Source: Spirogloea muscicola (Eukaryota; Streptophyta; Zygnematophyceae; Spirogloeales; Spirogloeaceae). From it: a stretch of 64,000 bases of DNA. Shown one piece after another: positions 35,746-44,898 of this stretch. Position 1 is the first letter of the stretch, and the number at the start of each line of letters is the position of its first letter. The position numbers and the translations under genes are program-made. Location: positions 541,715 through 605,714 of the forward strand of contig WELB01000028.1 of NCBI GenBank assembly GCA_009602725.1, written 5' to 3'. A model generated the notes under the pieces. It was not told the DNA's origin, searched no databases, and saw nothing but the letters and a program-made list of their open reading frames with translations.

Positions 35746-36560
35746 TATGCAGCAAGCGCGGCCAGAACTGGTGGCTGGGAGCGGCCAGCCCAAAGGAATG
35801 GACAAGGTCTGAAGGAGCCGGAGTGTTATTGAGTGATTCATCCTTTCCTAGTTTAGCGCTGGCGCCTCTGGCACCTTCGTAAATTGGCCCCTTCGAACCT
35901 TGTCAATTCCTTTTGGGCTGGCTTCTTACAGCCCTTGCCCCCATTGGAAGAGCCACTTCTTCAAGTACGCGGACCATCCAGACGGGGACGAGTTCTTTCC
36001 ACTGGCCATCGATGTGCACGGGGCTTTTCGGGTCTCAGTGGCTGGACCCTGTCTTTACCCACACCGACTGTGCCAGGTTGGGCGACACATCATGCGGAGA
36101 GGAAGAAGGAGAGGCACTACAATGACCACCCCCGGGGCGACCACTTCTTCCCATATGCCATGGACATCTACGGCGGCTACGGAACGAAGTGGTCTTCCCT
36201 CCTCCATTGCTTGGCACTGCATGTCGATGCCCGCCGACGTAGTCGGGCGGATAGCTTGGGGCATTCTAGCGTCCCGCAAGCCATTGTTGCATGCTATAGA
36301 ATGCGGTTATCATTGAGTCTACAGCGCTCCCAGGCACTCGCGATACACCAGCGTGCTGGTCGTGCATTAGCACAGGCTAATGGCTTCCGTGGTGGTGGTT
36401 TGGCACCTCAGCTTAGCTCGTCAGATATGCATGTGCTCACTCGGGGATATTAGTGTCCCCCTTAGCCAGCTCATTACCCAGTTAACAGGTCAGTTGTAAG
36501 GCTTGAATTGGCCTCCCTTTCAATTTCATGCGCACCGCGCGCCTTCTCTCTGTCTTTACA
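35746..36560 (+). mobile_element. Retroelement tails and a two-part copy
   Basis: An opposite-strand tail piece (about 35775-35820) and a plus tail (35880-35958, ending ATTGGAAGAGCCACTTCTTC) precede KYADHPDGDEFFPLAIDVHG-AF. The frame then switches at about 36035 to a different subfamily: WATHHAERKKERHYNDHPRG, FFPYAMDIYGGYGTKWSSLL, CYRMRLSLSLQRSQALAIHQ, ending SSSDMHVLTRGY-stop at 36453. The tail to about 36553 is the type without hairpin. Here one truncated copy sits inside or against another of a different subfamily. Confidence 0.7.
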
Positions 36561-37923
36561 TCAATGTGGACAAATTTGGGCTTAGCTTGGCCTCCTCCGT
36601 TTCATTCACTACCCGCCCTCTCGCTCCTGTTAATTCCGTCTAAGGCTCGGTGCAAGGGGTTCTAGGGTTTAGGCCAGGCCGCCTGCTTGTGGGACCATTG
36701 GCCTGCAGAAACTCCGAGGTCCAGCGGGAGCGGCAGCTCGAGGACCCCGAACGTGTCCATGGCTTTCAGGCTGCGTTACTTTGCCGTCTCACGGTCCCAT
36801 GCGAGGCCATAAGCGGCCCCCCCCCGGTATCAGGGCGAGCCGCCCGATTTCTCCAAGAGGCCGACTCTGACGCTGCACAGCCAACGAGAAGAACGAGGAG
36901 AGGCGGGGTCTGCGGGGTCACGCGCCTCACTGAGTAATGAGGGTGGCTGTGCTACCAGGGTTGCGCGTCGCGAGCTTGACAGCTCAGTGCTTGCCAGTGT
37001 TGGACTCCTGCCGCCACTGGCCACGCAGCATGTTCCGCGCCCTTGCCAAGGGGTGCGGTTGTGCTGTCGCAGCGCGGCTCGTGAGACTGTGAGGAGGCTG
37101 CGCTGTGACGTATATCGAAGAGGCGCTCAGCATGGCTGACATGAGGACCCTTGCGCCGCCCAAGTGGGCAGTGGGGACTGTCCCGCTGCTTCGAGGCCGA
37201 CCGGCACCCATGCATGGCGGGCGCCCAGCAGGAGCATCCGGCGCAGGGGCAGCTGGCGTGGACCGACCAATCGCTACCGCCATGGAAGGCACAGACGAGG
37301 TGGTGCCGCCTGGACAAGGCCAGGAGGAGGCCAATCTTCGCAGGCTGGGGCAGCTCCAGCTCCAGCGGCGACCGAAGAACTCTCGTGTGCCGCCCCGGCC
37401 GGTGCCACTGCCCCAGCTCCGAGCTACGCCGCGATTGCGGCGCAGACCCACGAATGAAGGCCTGCCAGGAGCTGCTACTGACCCAGCACTTTTGTTTAGT
37501 CTGGCCAGGGGTGGCTCACCCGGACTTTCGACCGATGCAGTGGCCCTACTGTGGCGGCTGGAACACAGGGGCCATGGCATTCACGACCGCGTGCTCTCCC
37601 GGCAGGCCACTGGCGCCCAGGTCCAGCAGGTCTGCAGTTAACGCCTGGTCTATATGTCTGACTGCTGCAGAGGTGACCGGGTGCCTTGCTGTTATGCTTC
37701 GAGCCACTTGAGTTGTTCGGCCCCAAGAAGAGTATGGCGACGATTCTGCAACATATGATGTGGCAATTGGACCATTGGCACTCCGCATTATTGTCACTGA
37801 TTTCCGGAATCTGCACATGTCACCTCTATCCCAATTTAAAACTGTACCTAAGTATAGCCTTTTCTATCAGGTATATAATTACATGCTAGCGCGGTTCTGA
37901 GTTGGCGAGCACATTGGTTGCAG
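36560..37923. other. GC-rich region upstream of the PPR exon
   Basis: Contains long overlapping plus-strand ORFs (for example 37105-37641), none with recognisable domains. A 5' exon of the PPR gene is likely here, because the PPR frame opens just after a splice acceptor (CAG at 37921-37923). I could not find a donor that joins in frame, so I leave it unassigned. Confidence 0.35.
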
Positions 37924-38937
37924 GAAGCCCAGCCAAAGCCATCGGGCACGAAGGAGGAAAGGCCAGCTTCATCTTGCGATCTTGAGCTCAGGCACCTTTG
38001 CATCCAGGCATATGCTGAGAGTGGGGCGGTCCAGGAGGCTATGGACGTCCTGCAAGGATTCCAGCGTCGCGGCTTCCGACCAGGGAGGCACCTGTACAGG
38101 GACCTCATAGAGGCTGGCAGCCAGTGCGGCAACGGGCGCCTCGTGTTGCAGCTGCTGGAGGAGGTGAAGGCGGCAAGAATAAGCTTGAGCTCGGACAACG
38201 TATTTCGCATCATTGCCGCTTGCTCCAAGGTTGGGCTTGTGGTGGAGGTGGTTGAGCTTGTCAAGTTCGTCAGACTGTCAGGCCTGCAGCTCGGCCTTGT
38301 TGCCAGAACCGCCCTCATTGATGCGCTGGCCAGGGTTGGACGCCTTCGCGATGCGGAGCTGGAAATTCAGGCACTCCTCCAAACAAACATCAAGCTTGAC
38401 TTGCTGGCGTTCCAGTCTGCAATGGGCGTCTATGCAAGGACGTCGGGTAACTCGGACAAGGCCACTGCTCTGCTGACAAAGATGAAGAAAGTCGGCATCA
38501 AGCCCTCGCTGGCAGTTTACAATAGCCTTCTGCAAGTCCTCTGCACAGACCAGTGTCCGCAGAAAGGCTTGCAGGTCCTCAAGGAAATGCAGGCGTCTGG
38601 ATGTGTACCGACAGCGACGACGTACAACATGCTCATGGAATGCTTCCGCCAGCTGGACCTGGATGAGGAGGCCATGCAGGTCCAGCACCAAATGCAACGT
38701 GCTGGTTGTAGTCCCAGTAGGGCCACCTTCGAGGCGCTGGTGGCGTTGCACACAAAAGCCGGAAGGCATGATCAGGCAATTAGGGAGCTTGTGGTCATGC
38801 ACCGGCAAGGCTTGCCTGCGGATGGCCTGGCCAGACAGCTGCTCAAGGCTCATGCACAGGCCGGTCGCACAGAGGAGGCGATGAAGCTTGAAGGAATATT
38901 GGGGGCAGAGTGGCTGGAGCACGTGCATGCAGGCTAG
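37924..38937 (+). CDS. P-class pentatricopeptide repeat protein
   Basis: An uninterrupted exon of about 337 codons built almost wholly from nine 35-residue helical hairpin repeats. The repeats open at DLELRHLCIQAYAESGAVQE, GRHLYRDLIEAGSQCGNGRL, SSDNVFRIIAACSKVGLVVE, GLVARTALIDALARVGRLRD, DLLAFQSAMGVYARTSG, SLAVYNSLLQVLCTDQCPQK, TATTYNMLMECFRQLDLDEE, SRATFEALVALHTKAGRHDQ and DGLARQLLKAHAQAGRTEEA. Such proteins bind organelle RNA base by base to stabilise, cleave or help translate transcripts. No E/DYW editing domain follows. The exon starts after an acceptor, so the targeting peptide is probably on an upstream exon. The RNA target cannot be told from sequence alone. Confidence 0.85.
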   Translation, partial: EAQPKPSGTKEERPASSCDLELRHLCIQAYAESGAVQEAMDVLQGFQRRGFRPGRHLYRDLIEAGSQCGNGRLVLQLLEEVKAARISLSSDNVFRIIAACSKVGLVVEVVELVKFVRLSGLQLGLVARTALIDALARVGRLRDAELEIQALLQTNIKLDLLAFQSAMGVYARTSGNSDKATALLTKMKKVGIKPSLAVYNSLLQVLCTDQCPQKGLQVLKEMQASGCVPTATTYNMLMECFRQLDLDEEAMQVQHQMQRAGCSPSRATFEALVALHTKAGRHDQAIRELVVMHRQGLPADGLARQLLKAHAQAGRTEEAMKLEGILGAEWLEHVHAG

Positions 38938-39903
38938 CCACTGTTTGTCTACACATGTTGAACATGACGACGCGAGAGAGGCAGGTCTTTCACGTTGCTT
39001 GCTGATGCCTACATGTGATTGGCTGCGCCTTCTCAACTCAGTTGCAGCATCTGCTCGACATTTACCTTTGCAATTGCAAGTGCTTGTTTGGTTGCATGCA
39101 AATGTCCTTTGATATCAATTTTTTGAACAAGAGGTGTGTTACGTCAGACTCGTAGCCGCTGCATGTGCCATGCATTCTACTACTCTTTGCATGGTCCTTC
39201 GGTCCTCAGCACGCTGGAACTCATTGTCTGAGCTTTTCACATGCTGTGACCAGGATATACGGGACTGTTGTGGCAGCACCATGAGCTGCACAACGGAGAT
39301 CGTGGCCGTCAGGCTTTGACATAGACTCGACTTATCAACATACATTTCTCCCCCCTTATGTAGGCATTTGGTAGCTTCGAAGTTGGTGAAGTGACATTCA
39401 TTCCATTTGCCTCACAAGTGACCTGCTTGACTACGGGATGATGTGACCATTGCTCCAGACTTGGTCATGAAGCTAAGGTCCTTCTGACATTCAATAGCAA
39501 GCTGTACAAATTAGGATGAATGAAAAGCTCTAACAAGCTGACAGGCCTTAGCCTGCTTAGCCGCTACCAGCCTAGACATTGTGTAAGTTCCTATTTCAAG
39601 AGACAAGACTAGACAATGTGTAAGAGAACACACAATGCCAACGAATTGCATCTATAGTAGAGCTCCAGTGGCAGCCACAGCCAGGAAAGGGAAGCCATAT
39701 GCCAGCCATGAGGGTAAGCTGCGGCTGTAGCCTCCACCTGCCAGCATGTGCCCAGACTTTGACCTTTGCATCAAGAGGATGGCTGTGCAAGAAGGTCCAT
39801 GAAAAGACAAGGTCGTACGTATCTTTGCGTCTCATTCAGGGCCGCAATGTTGGGGAATTCGTTTTCAATTGCACTTTTTAACCTACAGGAGATGCATTTG
39901 CAG
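38938..39903. other. Convergent 3' intergenic region
   Basis: About 970 bases between the PPR stop and the stop of the CHRD-domain gene. It is AT-richer than its surroundings. No gene, RNA or repeat recognised. Confidence 0.4.
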
Positions 39904-41556
39904 TCACTGACCAGTCATGTTGACAAAGGGTGGGGGCGCAGAATTGCTTCCTGAAGTGGTGTTAGCTGCAAGCTGACCTCGCACAGCTCCTGCTCATCCA
40001 CAGGGAGTGTCAGAGCGGCGAGACAAGCAACCTTTCGCCTTCAAGTCATGCTACACATCTTATTCAGTGAAATCACAATCTGCAGGCTTAAATGGGACTG
40101 AGGACTTCTACATCTTGCTGAAGACTACAGTGCAATCGCTCTCGGTCGTTTCCTTACAAGCACATGTATCTCTCACCAGCAGGATATTTGTTTGTATGAA
40201 TATTGGTGTAGTAATTATCAGGCGTGGCACTGATGTTATCCACAAGCGTCTTGTTTGTTGTCACGTAGCCTCGGTAGTAATGGTTGGTGTTGAACGAGCC
40301 AAACCTGCCGTTGAGGTTGGTGAGAGAATAAGACGGAAGCTCAAGCTGAAATCAGTCGGTCTTAAGCACAGTCATGGTTGGCCTTCAGTACATCTCTGAT
40401 GGGACCAATTGTTGAATGTAAGAAAGGTCAGCAGAGTTACCTGATGGCAGGAACAAAGTCGATGACGACAGGCCCACTGACAGATGCAGCACCAGCGTGG
40501 ATGTGGGCCAGGAAGATGAAGTCCAAACCGGTAACATTCAAGAGAAACTCAACCAGCTCCGTTGTTGAGTTTATGGATGAGAAGGCAAACTTGGCAGTGC
40601 CAGAGCCGTTTGAGGTGCTATTTGGCTCATTGCTTCCCAACAGGGCGGATGAGAACCGTACTGCAAAAGGCAAGCCACACATCTTTACAGTGAGTGAGTG
40701 AGTGAGTGAGTGATTGAGGAGTGAGTGAGTGAGTGAGTGAGTGAGCAAGATAGAAGGCTGACTGAAGCTTTGCCATACTTTGCAGTCACAGGCTTGAACT
40801 CACGGAAGTTGGCTGCTGGCTGTTGGTCGGCAGAATATGGATCAGCGAGCTGGCCTCTTATCAGGCCTGCATTGGCATGGAGTCTCGTGAGGGGCGGGGG
40901 CATAAGGGAAGAGCTACCGCCATGCTCTTGCAGTGGGCCAATAGAGGAGCATCATGCGAATGGCAGTCTGCTCCAATGAGCACGACGTCTTTCAAGCAGC
41001 TACTGGAGTGGCTGCTCTGCTGCTTCATTTCCGTCGACATCTTGGCTGGATTTGCTGACACATTTTCTCATGCAAGGGCGGAGCGCGTACCGGCTGGGTA
41101 GACGTTGGAGTGAACATTGACATAGTAACCTTTAGGGTTGCTGTAAATAGCATCAGCAAGCGCAGCGTCGATGGCCAGCCGGCCCGCGGCAGCTCCCGTG
41201 AGCGTGAAGTCGGTGAAGTTGATGTATGGCACCAGGTTGACGACAACCTTGCCGTCGTGAACGTCCACAGTACCGACGTGGATGTGCGCCAGGATGAGCT
41301 TGTCGCCCGCTGGCAAGCCCGAGACCCCCGTGATAGCGAATCCCATGGTGGTCTTGCCGTTGGCGTGGTACGTCAAGTTGAAGCGCGATGAGCCGACCGC
41401 ATCAGCGGGGCCATTGTCGTTTTGGCCCGACAGCGTGGCCGTCAGCACTGGCTTGGGTATCTGCGCCGCAGCCGAGGTAGCAGCTACGAGGAAGAGGAGC
41501 GACTGGAGGAGCAGGGCCGAGAGGGCAAGCGGAGAGCGTGGCCATGGGACCCCCAT
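39904..41556 (-). CDS. Secreted protein with two CHRD domains
   Basis: Four exons on minus: 41556-41091, 40660-40441, 40304-40177 and 39989-39904; exactly 900 nt, 299 aa. It starts with a clear signal peptide (SPLALSALLLQSLLFLVA, then ATSAAAQ). Two CHRD domains (named after chordin, also found in bacterial and algal secreted proteins) follow. Domain 1 has LTATLSGQNDNGPADAVGSS, AHIHVGTVDVHDGKVVVNLV and YYVNVHSNVYPAG. Domain 2 has VRFSSALLGSNEPNS, LAHIHAGAASVSGPVVIDFV, YYTNIHTNKYPAG and a final AVRGQLA. The AHIH and VHS/IHT-NxYPAG motifs are the family marks. Introns interrupt both domains after the same ...YPA residues in phase 1. The role of CHRD proteins in algae is unknown. Potential N-glycosylation sites (NxS/T) are frequent in domain 2. 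Confidence 0.88.
40690..40745. repeat. GTGA tetranucleotide microsatellite
   Basis: About a dozen GTGA units, with one imperfect stretch (GTGATTGAGGA) in the middle. It lies inside the first intron of the CHRD gene, about 20 bases upstream of the splice acceptor when read on the gene strand. There it forms a (TCAC)n pyrimidine-rich tract. Confidence 0.9.
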
Positions 41557-41980
41557 CTGGACGGAAAAGGCGCAGCAGGAGAGGCTTCCCGTGGCTACGA
41601 GGGGGGCAGCGGGAGCCGCAGGCGTGGGGAGGTGAGGCAGGCAGCGCGCGCCGCCCGGTGCGTGGCCGCCGCCGCCGCCGCCGACGACGTCCAGGACGGC
41701 GAGGGGCTGTGGAGATGGAGGTGTGGCGGGCAAGGCGAGGAGGCGGGAGTGGTGCGCGCGTGGCGCCGGAGCTCGGCCGAGCGCAGCCGCTGGAGATGGG
41801 GTAGGGGCGCGCGCTCTTGCGTAGGTGGCCGGTGGCCGGGCAAAAAGTGGCGGGTAGACTCTTCCAATATGGAATAATCAAAGGGGCAGAGGGCTGTGGA
41901 AGGCCTGCCCGAAATGAATGGACAAGGTCCAGTGATAACCACTTTCGTGGTATGCAAGGTTTCCGGCCCCTTTCGGGCCC
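41557..41980. other. Upstream region of the CHRD gene with tail fragment
   Basis: GC-rich sequence upstream of the CHRD start. At 41880-41935 there is a minus-strand tail fragment (GAATGGACAAGGTCC with a degraded hairpin). A minus-strand ORF continues upstream of the chosen ATG, but the signal peptide fixes the start at 41556. Confidence 0.4.
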
Positions 41981-42655
41981 CATTGCCCCATACACGACGC
42001 GCCGACCTGGTCGCCATCCCGCCCGGCGGCGGTCCCCGCATCATCGCCGGTGTGATGACAACTGACAGCTTCGTCCTGCTTCGGCTCCTCCAGACCTGTC
42101 CACTCCTTTGGAGATTGGGCTGCCATCTCCCAGTCACCAGTTTATCTGGCCGCGCTTGCTTTCGTCCGCCAAGCGCCGCCGGCAGGCGCCAAGGAACGGA
42201 AATACTCGGATTCCCCAGTGGGAGACGAGTTTGTCCCACTCGCCGTCGATGTCCGCGGCGCCTATGGCACAAAATGGCTTGACCTGCTTCACCGCCTTGC
42301 GCGGCGAGCAGCGGCCCGCCGCCACGGGCAGCAGGGCGAGCAGCCAGGCTTCAATGTCGCCGAGTCCCTCGCCCAAGTCTTCCGGATGCGCCTGGCCGTC
42401 TCTTTGCAGCGGTCCCTAGCTTTCGCGGTCCACTTGCGCGCAGGCCGCGCTCTGGCGGCGGCCTCCGGCTTCCGCCAGGGCGACGTCTTTCCGCCTGCTA
42501 CCTATTCAGACTTGCATCTACTGACTAGAGGTTACTGAGAGTCCGCTTGCTGCTGTCTCAGTCCTTAGCACTCCGGCTCCTTCCGACCTTGTCCACTCCT
42601 TTGGGCTGGCCTCTCCCAGCCACCAGTCAATCTGGCCGCGCTTGCTTCGACTCCG
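41980..42655 (+). mobile_element. Retroelement copy with internal tail insert
   Basis: Begins with RADLVAIPPGGGPRIIAGVM-TTDSF, the strand block also seen at 25535-25565. A tail (about 42080-42165: CTCCTCCAGACCTG, a hairpin and CTGGCCGCGCTTGCTT) interrupts it. Coding then resumes: YSDSPVGDEFVPLAVDVRGA, YGTKWLDLLHRLARRAAARR, SLAQVFRMRLAVSLQRSLAF, ending TYSDLHLLTRGY-stop at 42538. The 3' tail (to about 42655) has GGGCTGGCCTCTCCCAGCC and ends CTGGCCGCGCTTGCTTC. A copy containing a solo tail of its own family shows nested insertion. Confidence 0.72.
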
Positions 42656-43380
42656 CCGATCTCACAGATCGGCGTCGTTTCCAGGGGCACGCGGTCGGCC
42701 TGGCGGCCCGGGGCAAGGAGCGAAAACATGCCGATCACCCGGTTGGTGAATTCGCGGCCCTGGCAATAGATGTACACGGGGCTTTCGGCAGCCGCTGGCT
42801 TGGATCTCCTTTCGGCGGCTTGCCCGCCAGGCCATTGACCGGCGGCCGGGTCTGCCAGGGCCGATGCCCGGTTTCAACGCCGGCGGTTGGCTCGCCCAAG
42901 TCTTCCGCATGCGCCTGGCGGCATCGCTTCCACGCTTTGCCCACGCCGTCCACACGCGAGCAGGCCGTGCTATGGCCGCCACCTTGGGTCTCGGCGGAGT
43001 GCCTCTTTCCCTGCAGCGAGCTACTCAGACCTGCTCTTGCTCACTCGTGGGTACTGAGCTTCCCTCTGCATCGTCTTTGTGTTTTGCAGTGTTTTATAGA
43101 GTAGTCCTTTTTCCGGCTCCTCTTTCTTTGGCTTTGGACATTGTCCATTCTTTATTGAGCTGGCTTTGCCAGCCCCTCTTCTCTATGGGCGAGCACTTTC
43201 TTTTCTTCTTGCCACAGCTGCCCTCCACAGCGATCGCCCTCTGCTGGAAGAGCGTCGCTTTCCGCTGGAGCTTTCGGTGGACTTTGTCCGCGCCTGCTGG
43301 CCATTTCACCTTCAGACCTTGTCCATTCCTTTGGGCTGGCCTCTCTTAGCCACCAGTTAATCTGGCCGCCCTTGCTTGCC
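42656..43380 (+). mobile_element. Tandem retroelement copy and two tails
   Basis: Follows the previous tail directly. Encodes KHADHPVGEFAALAIDVHGA, then FGSRWLGS, FNAGGWLAQVFRMRLAASL and HAVHTRAGRAMAATLG, ending SYSDLLLLTRGY-stop (43055-43057). The tail 43058-43212 has GAGCTGGCTTTGCCAGCCCC and ends GGGCGAGCACTTTC. A short fragment and a second tail of the other subfamily (43310-43378, CTTGTCCATTCCTTTGGGC...) follow. The head-to-tail order of copies with different tail subfamilies is clear. Confidence 0.7.
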
Positions 43381-44050
43381 TGCTGGCCATTTCACAGCCA
43401 CTTTTGGAAGGAGCATTCTTGTTCCCACACACCCGGGCGGCGGCCAATCGGCGCCAAAGAGACACCCTCCCCGCCGCGCGTGCCGACGATTTGCACGCCC
43501 CCCGCCCACGTGCGCCCGATAGCCGACGGCCCGTCTCCACGTGCGCCCCATTTGCCTCCACCGCCACCCCTAGAAGGCCGATGCCGACGCCCGCGGCTGA
43601 CGCTGCTCGGGATGACGCTGACGCTCCCCTAGAGCATCCCTGAGCATCACCCCCCGGCTCCTCGGCTTTTGTTCTAACAGAGGTTACTGAGTGCCCCGTG
43701 GCCACTAAAGTCACTGTTGTGAAGCAGTTCCGAGACTACGTAGATTGGCTTCCGGTGCCGAAAGGCCCTAGTCCTTTCGAGGCTGGCTTTTCACACCCCT
43801 CGCCAACTTGGCAGAGCTTACTACTACGGACCTTATCCATCAGGAGAGAAGGAGGTCCTTGGGCTGCCCTCTCACAATCGTCGCCCCGTCCGAGGAACTC
43901 TTCCTTTAGCACTTACTCGTTAGAAATCTGATTCCAGATATGCACGACGTGAGCTTATGCCTCCGGCTAAGATGGGCTCGCCAGAAGAGAGAAAGGCGCG
44001 CGGGGCGCATGAAATGAAAAGGGAGGCCAATTCAAGCCAATAAAGCCAGA
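43381..44050. mobile_element. Degraded retroelement pieces
   Basis: 43430-43660 is GC-rich sequence similar to the upstream parts of elements near 25300-25400. 43740-43830 holds a degraded tail (GAGGCTGGCTTTTCACACCCC). About 43975-44045 is the reverse complement of the tail type without hairpin (GGCGCGCGGGGCGCATG... GGAGGCCAATTC). No usable ORF. Confidence 0.5.
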
Positions 44051-44698
44051 AGCATTGTTATTGTTCTTGCGCCGCTGTGCCTCAGTGTGTTTGCAGCGAG
44101 CTCAGGCTCATGCTTTGCACCAGAAAGCCGAAAGAGCTCTAGTTGGTGGTACAAGAGCTAACAAGTGACATCCAGTGTTCAGGCATTGAAGCAACCTCTA
44201 CTTGCTGCCCCGTGGTTTCTGAGCGGGTCAGCTTAGCAGGTCATGTGCATCTGTCGATGCGTTGCCTTTGTACTTAGGCACTCAGGCCCTCAATCGCTCA
44301 GCACATTGACGTTGTAGTCCTGTCGTGAAGGAGCTGCATCTCTCACAGCCATTGCTCCCTTAGAACAGACTCTCTCGTTACAAAGAGCGGCTGTCAAAGA
44401 AAAAACGGCTGTAGATGCCAGCCAGGTGCATACAGAGGGAGGTGTTCATAAATGTGTTGCAAAGCACAGGCTAAGCAAAGGGTGCTCTTAGTACGCCCGT
44501 GTCAGCAATAGGAAGTCAGATGGGCGCGCAAATTCTTCTGATGAGCTGAGGGGAGGAAGAGCAAGCCCGCTGCGCAAGCCAGAAAATGGCGTGTGCACTG
44601 AATGATGGTGGACTGAGTGGCCAAGGCAAGCACATTGACAGATGTACATCACCAAAACTGCTAAACTGATCCACTCAGTAAGCCAAGCCAGAGGTCCT
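44051..44698. mobile_element. Intergenic sequence with a minus-strand tail
   Basis: 44385-44580 is close to 24196-24440 and 30640-30800: AGAGCGGCTG hairpins, CTCTTAGTACGCCCGTGTCA (the complement of the C-terminal TRAY/stop region) and AGGAAGTCAGATG. A short insert (around 44521-44540) interrupts it. The remainder shows no gene. Confidence 0.55.
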
Positions 44699-44898
44699 TG
44701 TGCGGAGAGCGAGACATCCCTTTTGGTCTCCTAGAGTCCCGCTAAGGCCGCCAGGCCGCCGCCGCCGCCGCCGCCGNGCAGCAGCGAGCGCGGCCGCCGA
44801 CGCCGGCGGCCGAGCCGGCGGGGCTCTGGCCGGCCTCGACGACGACGACCTGGTGCGCCGCCCCGCTGCAGCGCTGGCGGCGCGGCAGTCATTAGCGC

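Noticed and set aside
24060-36560. CRISPR array or other spaced direct-repeat array
   Set aside because: Repeats are long, on both strands, irregularly spaced and partly coding, in a eukaryotic genome. They are retroelement ends.
36984-37641. Long overlapping ORFs upstream of the PPR exon on both strands
   Set aside because: All frames are open because of high GC. No recognisable domain and no donor joining to the PPR exon in frame.
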